A stretch of 64,000 bases of DNA, taken from Phaeodactylibacter sp. (GTDB lineage: Bacteria > Bacteroidota > Bacteroidia > Chitinophagales > Saprospiraceae). Numbering within the stretch: the first letter of the stretch is position 1; the number at the start of each line of letters is the position of its first letter. Position numbers and translations under genes: made by a program. Positions 51,676 through 60,066 of the stretch are shown here, one piece after another. The stretch lies in assembly GCF_022763345.1 (NCBI RefSeq), contig NZ_JALEGS010000049.1:186001-250000 (forward strand), given 5' to 3'. The notes under the pieces were generated by a model. That model worked only from the letters and a program-made list of their open reading frames with translations, was not told the DNA's origin and searched no databases.

Positions 51676-51932
51676 GATTATAAATTTTATTGAGGCTGAT
51701 CAAACTGGCAATACCCTGCCTTGGTATCGGTGCGGATGCTTCCTGCTTCTCTTTTGGTTGTTGGTTGCAAACAGAAAAAGATACAGTAAACTAGAAGTAT
51801 GACAACTACAAAAATAGCGAATAAAGGAGTCTAAGTCAATTTTAAGGTGATCTGAAGTCAATGCGAGTCAGAATGGATATTAATAAAAGGGCTCAACTTT
51901 ACCACACTTGTACTTATTCAATTGAAGCTGCA

Positions 51933-52361
51933 CTACTGTTTTTGAAACGTTTCGTCAAAATAAGGCTGATTAGCAGCATCATACTCCAGGCTGATGGTAT
52001 ATTCAAAGGGCTGCCCGTGCAAGCGCAGGGTCTGTCCATCTGCAGACAGCTGTAGCTGAAACCGTCGGACGGGAGGTTGCTGTTTTTGTTTTGCTGTGCG
52101 TTGGCCGCAGACTACGTAGGCACCATCGTAAGCTGTGGGCTGTAGCTCCAGCCATTGTCCCTGTTGTTCAAAACGGCCTTCTTCGGTGAACGCCGCTTTG
52201 TTTTCGCAGCCCTGCGTGAAATTGTCGTAGGAATAAGTAAGCCGGTAGCTACCATCCTGCCGAAGTTCAAGCAGGTGGCCGTAGCCATAGGAGCCGTAGC
52301 TGATTTTCCCGGATACCGGCTCCTCATACACCTCACCGGTCTGATAACTGACCACCTGCAT
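51933..52361 (-). CDS. Lipocalin-like hypothetical protein, probably 5' truncated
   Basis: 142 residues from the first ATG. The beta-rich pattern (GNWMQVVSYQTGEVYEEPV...LLELRQDGSYRLTYSYDNF...CENKAAFTEEGRFEQQGQWLELQP...RRFQLQLSADGQTLRLHG) resembles a lipocalin-like or similar small barrel of bacterial lipoproteins. The same frame stays open upstream to about 52440 (AENPGKTSAQAPPTAALTGNW) without an ATG or a leader, and meets the broken AbiEii fragment there. I infer that a deletion removed its start and signal sequence. It may be dead or expressed only from internal starts. Confidence 0.55.
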   Translation of the reverse strand: MQVVSYQTGEVYEEPVSGKISYGSYGYGHLLELRQDGSYRLTYSYDNFTQGCENKAAFTEEGRFEQQGQWLELQPTAYDGAYVVCGQRTAKQKQQPPVRRFQLQLSADGQTLRLHGQPFEYTISLEYDAANQPYFDETFQKQ

Positions 52362-52423
52362 CCAATTGCCGGTAAGGGCTGCGGTCGGAGGTGCCTGCGC
52401 GGAAGTTTTGCCAGGATTTTCGG

Positions 52424-52524
52424 CAAAAGCCGTGTAAAAGCAATTGATGGCTTTTGCCTTCTGAACGGGCGATGTGTAACAGCCGTCCCTTTACCGAAGC
52501 CACGATGTTCTTCTTTTCCTTCAT
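52424..52524 (-). pseudogene. 5' remnant of an AbiEii-type toxin gene
   Basis: The first about 33 codons (MKEKKNIVASVKGRLLHIARSEGKSHQLLLHG) match the N-terminus of AbiEii/AbiGii nucleotidyltransferase toxins. The reading frame then loses similarity and runs into the neighbouring hypothetical gene. It overlaps the stop of the AbiEi-like gene by four bases, the normal AbiE layout. Confidence 0.7.
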
Positions 52525-53114
52525 AGCAGAATATTTAGATAGCGCTTTATAATGTTTTCAACCCTTAGCAGGCGGGCGAAGCGGAGCAATTTTTCAATGT
52601 TTCGATCTCTTTCTTTTAGAAAGTTTTTCAGTACTTCTTTTTCAATATCCTTTCCGACTTTATTTCTAAACCGAATTGCATCACAGACTGACTTTTCCTT
52701 TTCGTAAATCGGAACTTCCGTGTTCCCTATTTTGACGTAGGTGATGCCCAACTGCCAGTAGGCTTCACTCCAATAGTAAAGCTTTATTGGTGGGTAATCT
52801 GGCAGCGCAACCTTTTGGGACTTCTCAATGGCAATGTGGTACTCAGGAGGTACAAAGTCCGAAAGCCCGTAGTAATCCCACGCGGAAAAGAGGCATACGA
52901 CACCCTTCGGGACGATCCGGCAAACCTCTTCCAGCTCGCTGTCTGCACTGACCGAAGTAAGACGGTACAGCCCCCGTTTAAGCTTGATAATGGCTCCTTT
53001 TTCCAGCAGTAGGTCAAGGTAGTGGTTGTGGAAGCCTGCTTTAAGGATCTCACCTGTTTTTGCATAGCCGTTATTCCGGCGGAATATTCCGAGAATAGCC
53101 TCTTCTTTTTCCAT
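52521..53114 (-). CDS. AbiEi-like antitoxin (type IV toxin-antitoxin family)
   Basis: A 197-residue protein with an N-terminal winged helix (MEKEEAILGIFRRNNGYAKTGEILKAGFHNHYLDLLLEKGAIIKLKRGLYRL) and the AbiEi C-terminal region (GVVCLFSAWDYYGLSDFVPPEYHIAIEKS...YEKEKSVCDAIRFRNKVGKDIEKEVLKNFL...LLRFARLLRVENIIKRYL). In AbiE systems this protein counteracts the toxin and represses the operon by binding inverted repeats; such a repeat lies directly upstream. The toxin gene is truncated, leaving an orphan antitoxin. Confidence 0.88.
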   Translation of the reverse strand: MEKEEAILGIFRRNNGYAKTGEILKAGFHNHYLDLLLEKGAIIKLKRGLYRLTSVSADSELEEVCRIVPKGVVCLFSAWDYYGLSDFVPPEYHIAIEKSQKVALPDYPPIKLYYWSEAYWQLGITYVKIGNTEVPIYEKEKSVCDAIRFRNKVGKDIEKEVLKNFLKERDRNIEKLLRFARLLRVENIIKRYLNILL

Positions 53115-53162
53115 ATTGTAGAATATACTGCTAATTTAAATAAAGGCAGTATATTTTACAAA
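53115..53162 (-). promoter_or_regulatory. Inverted-repeat operator upstream of the AbiEi gene
   Basis: Two 17-bp arms (53115-53131 and 53146-53162), 15 of 17 positions matching, with a 10-bp perfect core AATATACTGC / GCAGTATATT and a 14-base spacer. It abuts the ATG at 53114. It fits an autoregulation site. Confidence 0.7.
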
Positions 53163-53312
53163 TCTTGATTGCATTCATGACATTGGACAATTAGCAACCG
53201 CGCTTTTGATCTGCTGCCCAGGCTTTAGTATAGAGAGAAGCTTGGTTATCAAAAGCCTATATTGGTTACCTTTGTTTAGACTACTACGAAGTGATGTAAT
53301 TACCCATTTGGC

Positions 53313-54254
53313 ATGGCGCAGCTGGGCAGCTGTACCGTCCACCGTAACCGCGTGCAGGCGGCCTACAGCACCGTAGCCCCGGACAACGACTACCGCTATA
53401 ATGGCAAGGAGCTGAATGGGGATTATGGGATTGGGCTGCATGATTATGGCGCTCGGTGGTATGATGCGGCAATTGGGAGATTTACTACAACTGATCCAGT
53501 AGCTGAGTCTTATAGCTTTCAAACTGCCTATGCTTATGCAGCTAACAATCCCGTATCTAACATAGATTATATGGGCATGGCCGCAGAAAGTGTTTTGGAC
53601 TTGGTGCAGCAGGCATGGGACAGTACACCAGAAGATGGTTCTTCTAAATTTGATAATGATGGAAAAAAAATAATAGATAATGAAGAAAATAATGATACGG
53701 AGGACTGCTGCCCAGACCCTCCAAGCGACATACTATATCAAACAATATGGACCCCAATAGAAGACTTTGTTGGCAACTATCTTCTTTTACCATTGATTCC
53801 AAATTCTTATGAAGTTAAGGGAATCAGAAAAATGGCTCTTGAAAGAGGGTTAGACTTATCAGGATTTACTGATAAAGAAGTCTTAGCTAATATTACTCTA
53901 AGGAAGGTTGGAGGGGAGCTGGTTTTATCATCAAATGTTGCGTTTATGACTAAACTGGTTCGTTTTGGGTTTGATGCTCTCTTTGTTTCTGCCATATTCA
54001 TGAGAGGAGGAGGAGCGGGAGCTTTGATGGCTAAAGGTGGTCTTCCTGGTTTTAAAATGATTACAAGTAATGCTAGAGCTGACGAATTAGCCAGAAAAGC
54101 GGGATTCATAAATGCACACCATTTCAAAGACACCTATAAGACTTCGGGAAAAACAGCACATTGGAATATGCTATTCAACCACAAAACAAAAGAACTTGGA
54201 ATAATATATAGAGGATCAGGTATAGAGCTCCCTACTGGTGCCTATGCTAAATAA
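53313..54254 (+). CDS. Orphan RHS core/toxin-tip protein
   Basis: A 313-residue fragment of an RHS-type polymorphic toxin. The first part has the RHS-associated core end (DYRYNGKELNGDYGIGLHDYGARWYDAAIGRFTTTDPVAESYSFQTAYAYAANNPVSNIDYMGM). The next 230 residues are the variable tip, with a hydrophobic patch (FGFDALFVSAIFM) and a C-terminal toxin-like segment (ADELARKAGFINAHHFK...NMLFNHKTKELGIIYRGSGIELPTGAYAK), perhaps an RNase-like fold but not identified. The rest of the large RHS gene is absent upstream. Base composition drops sharply from GC-rich (core) to AT-rich (tip). A probable immunity gene follows after 61 bases. Confidence 0.8.
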   Translation: MAQLGSCTVHRNRVQAAYSTVAPDNDYRYNGKELNGDYGIGLHDYGARWYDAAIGRFTTTDPVAESYSFQTAYAYAANNPVSNIDYMGMAAESVLDLVQQAWDSTPEDGSSKFDNDGKKIIDNEENNDTEDCCPDPPSDILYQTIWTPIEDFVGNYLLLPLIPNSYEVKGIRKMALERGLDLSGFTDKEVLANITLRKVGGELVLSSNVAFMTKLVRFGFDALFVSAIFMRGGGAGALMAKGGLPGFKMITSNARADELARKAGFINAHHFKDTYKTSGKTAHWNMLFNHKTKELGIIYRGSGIELPTGAYAK

Positions 54255-54315
54255 GAGATACATGAATAACTTATTATAAGTGATGGTGACTATTGTACAA
54301 ATAAAAATTTAAGGT

Positions 54316-54777
54316 ATGAATGATTTATCACTAATAGGATTGGTGTTCAAAGCAACGGATTTTTCAAAAAAACCCAAAAGCATATCGAAGGTATTCGAGT
54401 TTTTGCCTTTTTCACCCACAGATTTTTGGGATAAAGGAATAGAAGGGAGTTTCGCCAATAGCCAATTAAAATCTAGACCCGGTAACTCTTCTTGGGTATA
54501 TAGAGAAGTCTTTAGTTACGGAATTAATCTCCTTATCGAAGATAAATTAGAGCGCTTCCTCCTGAAATTCCATACGTCCAAAAGAGATTTGTTGAGCGTA
54601 AAGCATGAGGAAATGGAATATGATTTGGAGGTGCATTACTCTCACGAAGATGTTCATAATGGTTTGATATTTAATAGGGCTGTAATGACGTTGATAATGG
54701 AGCTGGAAATGGATTTGGGTATTTACCCGATAAGTAAAAATGTCTTGCAAGAACAGCTTAATTCTGATGATCGCTGA
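54316..54777 (+). CDS. Probable immunity protein (DUF4279-like)
   Basis: A 153-residue AT-rich gene directly downstream of the RHS tip. The pattern (LVFKATDFSKKPKSISKVFEFLPFSPTDFWDKGIE...SSWVYREVFSYGINLLIEDKLERFLLKFHTSKRDLLSV...NGLIFNRAVMTLIMELEMDLGIYPI) resembles DUF4279, a family found beside polymorphic toxins. Position and composition support an immunity role. Confidence 0.65.
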   Translation: MNDLSLIGLVFKATDFSKKPKSISKVFEFLPFSPTDFWDKGIEGSFANSQLKSRPGNSSWVYREVFSYGINLLIEDKLERFLLKFHTSKRDLLSVKHEEMEYDLEVHYSHEDVHNGLIFNRAVMTLIMELEMDLGIYPISKNVLQEQLNSDDR

Positions 54778-55088
54778 CATTTTAAATGCTCCGTATTCTT
54801 GTAGAGGGGGATCCCAAGAACGGCGACTGCCCCCCCCTCCGCTGGCGGTAGCTTATAAGCGGCTGTCTAACAGTTGCCGCCGCAAGTCGCTTAAACCGCC
54901 GCGGCAGCTATCCAGCCAGCATCAAGGCCATAGCAGTTGCACTGAGGCTGGTTAGAGTGTATTTTGGAGGTTTTCCCCCGGCGGAAAAGGAGCTGGAGAT
55001 TACGCAGGCTGTGGCGCAGCGGGTATGATGCGGCGATTAGGGTGAGTCCATTTGGGATAAAACCTTTATATTTATGACTACAAAATAA
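54778..55088. other. Gene-free region with decayed sequence
   Basis: No intact gene. Composition returns to GC-rich at about 54810. It contains an RHS-core scrap (described separately); no immunity or antitoxin gene is seen here. Confidence 0.6.
54985..55045 (+). pseudogene. Decayed fragment of an RHS core region
   Basis: Shares AAGGAGCTG (54987-54995) and GGTATGATGCGGC (55022-55034) in the same order with the RHS core at 53406-53414 and 53458-53470, with a shorter spacer. Translation gives a degenerate GYDAAI in one frame; stops and frameshifts prevent coding. Confidence 0.6.
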
Positions 55089-55355
55089 ATGCTTATGAGT
55101 GCTGTAGAAATCAGAGCCGAAATCCAGTCTTACCTGGAGCAAGTGAAGGATGAGCGCTTTTTGAAAGTTGTTCATTCTATGTTGGATACTTACGTCAAAG
55201 AGCAGGAAAACGAGATCGTTGGCTATCGGACCAGTACACACGAACCTGTCTATAAAAATGAGTTGGCTGCTGAATTGGATGCTGCAGTTGCTGCAGTTGA
55301 AGCAGGTGATTTCATTACATTGGAAGAGCTTCAGGCAGAAGTCGAGAAATGGTGA
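55089..55355 (+). CDS. Antitoxin of a ParE/RelE-type pair
   Basis: An 88-residue acidic, helical protein (MLMSAVEIRAEIQSYLEQVKDERFLKVVHSMLDTYVKEQE...AAELDAAVAAVEAGDFITLEELQAEVEKW). It overlaps the following toxin gene by seven bases, the usual operon order. The C-terminal LEELQAEVEKW would bind the toxin. An alternative start is the ATG two codons in. Confidence 0.85.
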   Translation: MLMSAVEIRAEIQSYLEQVKDERFLKVVHSMLDTYVKEQENEIVGYRTSTHEPVYKNELAAELDAAVAAVEAGDFITLEELQAEVEKW

Positions 55356-55678
55356 AATCCTATCAGGTAGTTATTACCAGTGGGGCCAGGCAGAGCCTCA
55401 AAGATATAACAGATTATATCCGTCGAACAGACTCAGACAAGCAAGCTAACTACGTTAGTTCGGAAGTACTAAAGTTGGCTCAGTCCTTAGTCAAACTCCC
55501 CAACCGGTACCCTGAACTGCTGACTTCCGAAGCAACAGGTGCAATTTACCGGTATATCCCTAACAGGTACAAAGTGAAAATCATTTACAATGTTCAAGAG
55601 GACAAAGATCGGGTAATCGTCGTGAGAATGTATCATGATCGCCAAAGTCTTGATGCGTTGAAGAAAATCTTATCTTAG
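55349..55678 (+). CDS. ParE/RelE-family toxin
   Basis: A 109-residue basic protein with the RelE/ParE pattern: VITSGARQSLKDITDYIRRTDSDKQANYV, SLVKLPNRYPELL, IYRYIPNRYKVKIIYNVQEDKDRVIVVRMYHDRQ. The ending MYHDRQS favours the ParE branch. Such toxins act on ribosome-bound mRNA or gyrase. Overlaps its antitoxin by seven bases. Confidence 0.9.
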   Translation: MVKSYQVVITSGARQSLKDITDYIRRTDSDKQANYVSSEVLKLAQSLVKLPNRYPELLTSEATGAIYRYIPNRYKVKIIYNVQEDKDRVIVVRMYHDRQSLDALKKILS

Positions 55679-55718
55679 TTCCTAAACGCACAAGTTTGAC
55701 GTAGTCTGTACACCCCCC

Positions 55719-58700
55719 CTACCGCGCCTCATCCTCATAATCATCACAGTGGTAGTGGCGGTACTGCCGTTGTCTGCTCACCTTCTGGGTTTTGCCACCG
55801 TTTTTCTTGTCGTCCAGCATCAGCTGAATGAGGCGGTGGCGCTCGGCAGCGATGTCTTCCCGGGCCTTTAGGTCGGCAGCCCGGTCAAAGAAGAGGGTGC
55901 CGTCGATGAACGTCTTTTCCGCCCGGCTGTACATGGACAGGGGGTGATCGGACCAGAGTACTACATCGGCATGCTTGCCTACTTTGATGCTGCCCACATA
56001 TTTGTCCAAGTGCAGGAGTTTGGCAGGGTTTAGGGTCACAAACTTAAGGGCGTCTTCTTCGGATACGCCACCAAAAAGTACGGCTTTGGCAGCTTCCTGA
56101 TTGAGGCGGCGGGCCATCTCGGCATCGTCTGAGTTGAAGGCCACCGTGACGCCCTGCTCATGCATTAGCGCACCATTGTAAGGGATGGCTTCCTGTACTT
56201 CATATTTGTACGCCCACCAGTCGGAAAAGCTCGAGCCGCCGGCGCCGTGGGCCGCCATTTTGTCCGCTACTTTGTAGCCCTCCAAAATGTGGGTAAAGGT
56301 GTTGACCCGGAACCCAAACTGCTCGGCTACCTTCATCAGCATATTGATTTCGCTTTGCCGGTAGGAATGGCAGGTGATGAAGCGCTCGCCGTTGACAATC
56401 TCCAGCAGCGTCTCCAGGTCGAGGTCGCGGCGGTAGGGGGCGCCCGAGGCTACCTTTTGGCCGTAAGCGACGGCCTGCGTGAATTTATCCACATACACCT
56501 GCTCCACGCCCATGCGGGTCTGCGGGAAACGGATACGGTAGTCTTCGCCCCAGTTCGACTGCTTGACGTTTTCGCCCAGCGCAAACTTGATGAAGGGGGC
56601 GGCTTCCTTAAATTTCATTTCCTCTGGCGTGTAGCCCCACCGCAGCTTGATGATGGCCGACTGCCCGCCGATGGGGTTGGCAGAGCCGTGCAGCAGTTGG
56701 GAGGTCGTCACTCCGCCCGACAATTGCCGGTAGATGTTGACATCTTCGGAGTTCACCACGTCGCCAATGCGCACTTCGGCCGTACTGGATTGTGAGCTTT
56801 CGTTCACGCCCCGGCTGATGGCAATGTGGGAGTGCTCGTCAATAATGCCGGGCGTGAGGTGGAGCCCGGTGGCATCGATGACCGTTGCGCCCTTGGCCTT
56901 CAGCCCCTGCCCAATGGCCGCAATTTTGCCGTCCCGCAGCAGCACATCGGCCGATTCCAGTATGCCGTCCGCTTCGTTGGTCCAAACCGTAGCGTTTTGG
57001 ATGAGGTAGGTTTGGGGCTCGGGGCGCTCTGTCCAGCCATAAGCGGTGAAGGGGTAGATGAGGTCGCCCATCTCGGGTAATTCCGGAGTAGGCGCGGGCT
57101 TTTCGGCTTCCTTTTCTTCTTTGTCTGTTTCAGCCGGTTGTTTGAAGGCCGCCCGCCAGTCTACCCACTGCCCATCGGCCGATTGCCCGCGGCCGCTCCA
57201 GTTGCGCCCGTTGAGGGTGCCGGAGAGGCGGACCTGCCCGGTGGAGTCGGGGGCAAAAGAAAGGGTCAGCAGTTCATCCGTTCTTTCCAGTTTGACCTTT
57301 ACGGAAGTGGAATCCGTGGTGTTGATTTTGGCAGCGGGCTGCTCGTCGGTGCCGGTGATTTCCAACGCATAGGTGTCGCTGCCGACTTGGAGCTCGTACA
57401 GCCCGGTCAACTGCGGGGTGGTGATGGCTTTGTGGGTGTATGCTTTGCCCTTGACCCAGGTCTGGTAAATTTCCGTGCCGTCCCCAAAGAGGGAGCCATC
57501 GGTGACGATAAAATTGGCCAGCTTGCCTTTTTCCAACCCTCCTAGGTGGTCCGTCGCCTGCACCAGTTCTGCCGGGGTGTAGGTCAGCGCTTTCAGGGCG
57601 GCGGTGGTGTCGAGCCCGTACTGTACCGCTTTGCGCAAATGCTTGAGGAAGTCGGTCTTCTTTTCCAACCCATCTGCCGTAAAAGCGATGGGGATACCGG
57701 CATTGGCCAGGCGGGCAGGATTGGAAGGGGCAAGCTCCCAGTGCTTCAGCTGTGCCAGGGTGACCTGTTGGGCATCGTAAGGGTCGGTCACATCGTAGGC
57801 ATCCGGGAAGTCGAGGGGGAGAATGAAGGCGGTATTGAGGTTTTTCAGGGCATCCAGGCGCTGATATTCATCCCCCGTACCTTTGAAAATATAGGTTTTG
57901 TCAAATTCTGCACCCAGCTTCGCCGCCCGCAGGATTTCCAGCCGGTCGCCAATCGCAAAAAACTGAGGCAGCTCCTGCACGGCATTCCAGGCTTCCAGCG
58001 ACAGGTTGACCTCTTCGCTTTGCTGTTGGTACCAGTCGGCATCGTAGTAGGTTTGGCGGAGCAGTGCGATCATGCCCATCAGTGAATTGGGATAACTCTG
58101 CGTGGAGGTCCCTTTGCTGAAGGCAAGCGCATGGCCGGCTTTTTCGGCGACAATCATTTCGTGGGCGCGTTCGTCCCCCAGCCCTACCAGCGTCATCGTG
58201 CCGCGTGAAATCCCATCCATCCGCTGAGCTGCTACGGCACCAAAGCCGATTTGGCGCAGGGTTTTGGCCGCTTTGGCATCCGGGTTGAAATGGGCATGGG
58301 CTTCAAAGTCGGGCTTCAACGCTTCATTCCAGCTGTAGGCCCCCTCTTTATTGGACAGCATCTGTGGCTTGCGGTCAGGAGATTTGCCTTCCGCTTTAGG
58401 CTCAGGCATGCCGTAGTCGCTGTAGAGGTCGATAAAGGCGGGGTAGATGACCTTACCTTTGACTTCCACCTCCACAGCGCCCTGTGGTACCTGCCCACCG
58501 GCCACCACGGAGACCACATAGCCATCACGGATGACCAGCGTGGCATTTTCCACTTTGGTGTTATAATTGGTGAAGACCGTTGCCCCGGTCAGGGCGTAGT
58601 AGCGTTCGCGCGGGTCTTCCACGCCGTTGTTGGGGAAGGTAACCTGTGCGGATAATTGGATGGAGAGCATGCTCAGCAGGAGGAGAATGGTGTTTTTCAT
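55719..58700 (-). CDS. Two-domain amidohydrolase-family protein, one domain lacking metal ligands
   Basis: A 993-residue exported protein (signal peptide MKNTILLLLSMLSIQLSAQ). Two amidohydrolase domains in tandem: the first (about 20-530) has KVIYPAFIDLYSDYG where metal-binding HxH would be; the second (about 560-960) has GLHLTPGIIDEHSHIA with an intact HSH, plus FITCHSYRQ, NTFTHILEG and AFNSDDAEMARRLNQEA, so it can bind metal. Between them is a polar segment rich in Glu, Pro and Lys. It and the smaller relative upstream are probably one functional set separated by an accessory island. Confidence 0.9.
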   Translation of the reverse strand: MKNTILLLLSMLSIQLSAQVTFPNNGVEDPRERYYALTGATVFTNYNTKVENATLVIRDGYVVSVVAGGQVPQGAVEVEVKGKVIYPAFIDLYSDYGMPEPKAEGKSPDRKPQMLSNKEGAYSWNEALKPDFEAHAHFNPDAKAAKTLRQIGFGAVAAQRMDGISRGTMTLVGLGDERAHEMIVAEKAGHALAFSKGTSTQSYPNSLMGMIALLRQTYYDADWYQQQSEEVNLSLEAWNAVQELPQFFAIGDRLEILRAAKLGAEFDKTYIFKGTGDEYQRLDALKNLNTAFILPLDFPDAYDVTDPYDAQQVTLAQLKHWELAPSNPARLANAGIPIAFTADGLEKKTDFLKHLRKAVQYGLDTTAALKALTYTPAELVQATDHLGGLEKGKLANFIVTDGSLFGDGTEIYQTWVKGKAYTHKAITTPQLTGLYELQVGSDTYALEITGTDEQPAAKINTTDSTSVKVKLERTDELLTLSFAPDSTGQVRLSGTLNGRNWSGRGQSADGQWVDWRAAFKQPAETDKEEKEAEKPAPTPELPEMGDLIYPFTAYGWTERPEPQTYLIQNATVWTNEADGILESADVLLRDGKIAAIGQGLKAKGATVIDATGLHLTPGIIDEHSHIAISRGVNESSQSSTAEVRIGDVVNSEDVNIYRQLSGGVTTSQLLHGSANPIGGQSAIIKLRWGYTPEEMKFKEAAPFIKFALGENVKQSNWGEDYRIRFPQTRMGVEQVYVDKFTQAVAYGQKVASGAPYRRDLDLETLLEIVNGERFITCHSYRQSEINMLMKVAEQFGFRVNTFTHILEGYKVADKMAAHGAGGSSFSDWWAYKYEVQEAIPYNGALMHEQGVTVAFNSDDAEMARRLNQEAAKAVLFGGVSEEDALKFVTLNPAKLLHLDKYVGSIKVGKHADVVLWSDHPLSMYSRAEKTFIDGTLFFDRAADLKAREDIAAERHRLIQLMLDDKKNGGKTQKVSRQRQYRHYHCDDYEDEAR

Positions 58701-58789
58701 ACGTATCGCAGTAGTTTGGAACAAAATATAAAAAATCCGGCTTTGTTTAGACTTTCAACCATTAGTTGCTGAAAAGACTTAATAGAAGT

Positions 58790-59947
58790 ATGGAAGCCAA
58801 GGAAACTTTTTTGCAGCATCTGCAGCGCAGCCTTTCGCAGGGCACTTTCGTAAAACTGACCCTGAGCAAGCCGGGCGGCGCGGACAAGTCGTTTAAGAAT
58901 GTCTACGCCCGCCTCATCGAGCTGAAGGGGGCGCCGCAGGTGTCCTTTACCCTGCGCTACAGCACCAGGGACATCACGAAGAACCATCCCCCGGAGGAGG
59001 CGGTGCCGATGATCGGACTGTGGCTGGGAGAGGACTTCCTGAATGCCGATTTGCTAACTACCGAAGCGGATTACAGCCTGCAGTACAACCGCAAGCGGAA
59101 GCCCCGTCTGCATCAGCGGCAGGCCTCAAAAGCGGCACCACCCCCGAAAGCGCACAACAAGCCCAAGCAGTATTTCATCGAAGCTTCCGGCAATGCCTAC
59201 CTGCAGGCCATGGGCATCACCACTGCTGAAGGCAAGGTGCGGGCGGACGGGCAGCGTAAATTCCGCCAAATCAATAAGTACATCGAGATTGTGGATAGCC
59301 TCTTGCAGCAGCACGGAAATTTCCCCCGGCAGCCGCATATAGTCGATATGGGCTCGGGCAAAGGGTACCTGACTTTCGCTCTTTATGACCACCTTGTCAA
59401 CAACCGGGGCTGGCAGCCTTCCATTACAGGTATTGAGCTACGGGAAAACCTGGTCGACTTTGGCAATGAACTGGCGCCCAAAGTGGGGTTTACCGGGCTG
59501 CAGTTCCGCGCACAGGATATTTTTGAGTACGAGCCGGAGCGCATTGACATGCTCATCGCCCTGCATGCCTGCGACATCGCAACGGATATTGCTATTGCCA
59601 AAGGGGTACAGGCGGGAGCGGAGATCATCATCGTGGCGCCCTGCTGCCATAAGCAGGTTCGCAAAGCCATGCAGCCCACCGAAGGCTTACAGCCCATGCT
59701 CCGGCACGGCATCCTGCAGGAACGGCAGGCCGAGCTCGTTACCGATGGCATCCGCGCCCTGCTGATGGAAGACCAGGGGTATGAGACCAAGGTATTCGAA
59801 TTCGTCTCCACCGAGCATACGCCCAAAAACCTGATGATTGTGGGCATCAAGGGCCGCCGCAATGCCTCCGCTTTAGCTGAGGTGGAGCGGATTAAGTCGG
59901 ACTTTGGGGTGGGGGAGCACTACCTGGAAGGGCTATTGGACAGGTAA
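58790..59947 (+). CDS. SAM-dependent methyltransferase (METTL25/RRNAD1-like)
   Basis: A 385-residue protein. The N-terminal 120 residues are strand- and helix-rich with a basic Pro/Lys/His linker (KAAPPPKAHNKPKQ); the C-terminal domain has the SAM motif IVDMGSGKGYLTFALY, IELRENLVDFGNELA, and LIALHACDIATDIAIAKG...IIVAPCCHKQVRK, characteristic of the Methyltransf_32 group (METTL25 and relatives). The GSGKGYLT motif and the PCCHKQ block are typical. Target not known; RNA is possible. Confidence 0.88.
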   Translation: MEAKETFLQHLQRSLSQGTFVKLTLSKPGGADKSFKNVYARLIELKGAPQVSFTLRYSTRDITKNHPPEEAVPMIGLWLGEDFLNADLLTTEADYSLQYNRKRKPRLHQRQASKAAPPPKAHNKPKQYFIEASGNAYLQAMGITTAEGKVRADGQRKFRQINKYIEIVDSLLQQHGNFPRQPHIVDMGSGKGYLTFALYDHLVNNRGWQPSITGIELRENLVDFGNELAPKVGFTGLQFRAQDIFEYEPERIDMLIALHACDIATDIAIAKGVQAGAEIIIVAPCCHKQVRKAMQPTEGLQPMLRHGILQERQAELVTDGIRALLMEDQGYETKVFEFVSTEHTPKNLMIVGIKGRRNASALAEVERIKSDFGVGEHYLEGLLDR

Positions 59948-59953
59948 GGGCAT

Positions 59954-59979
59954 AAAAAAAGCCCTACCGAAAGCAGGGC
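59954..59979 (-). terminator. Terminator of the rplU-rpmA operon
   Basis: On the minus strand GCCCT (59979-59975) pairs with AGGGC (59965-59961) around a nine-base loop, followed by seven T residues (59960-59954). Confidence 0.75.
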
Positions 59980-60066
59980 CCTGAAATATAAAGCTATGAA
60001 AACTAAAAAATCTTATAGTTGAACCCATTGGGGCGGCAAAGAGCCTGCCCCAACAGTTCCTGTGTT

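Noticed and set aside
54778..54980. A small basic protein frame near 54740-54955
   Set aside because: It has no start context or motif and lies across decayed sequence at the end of the immunity gene.
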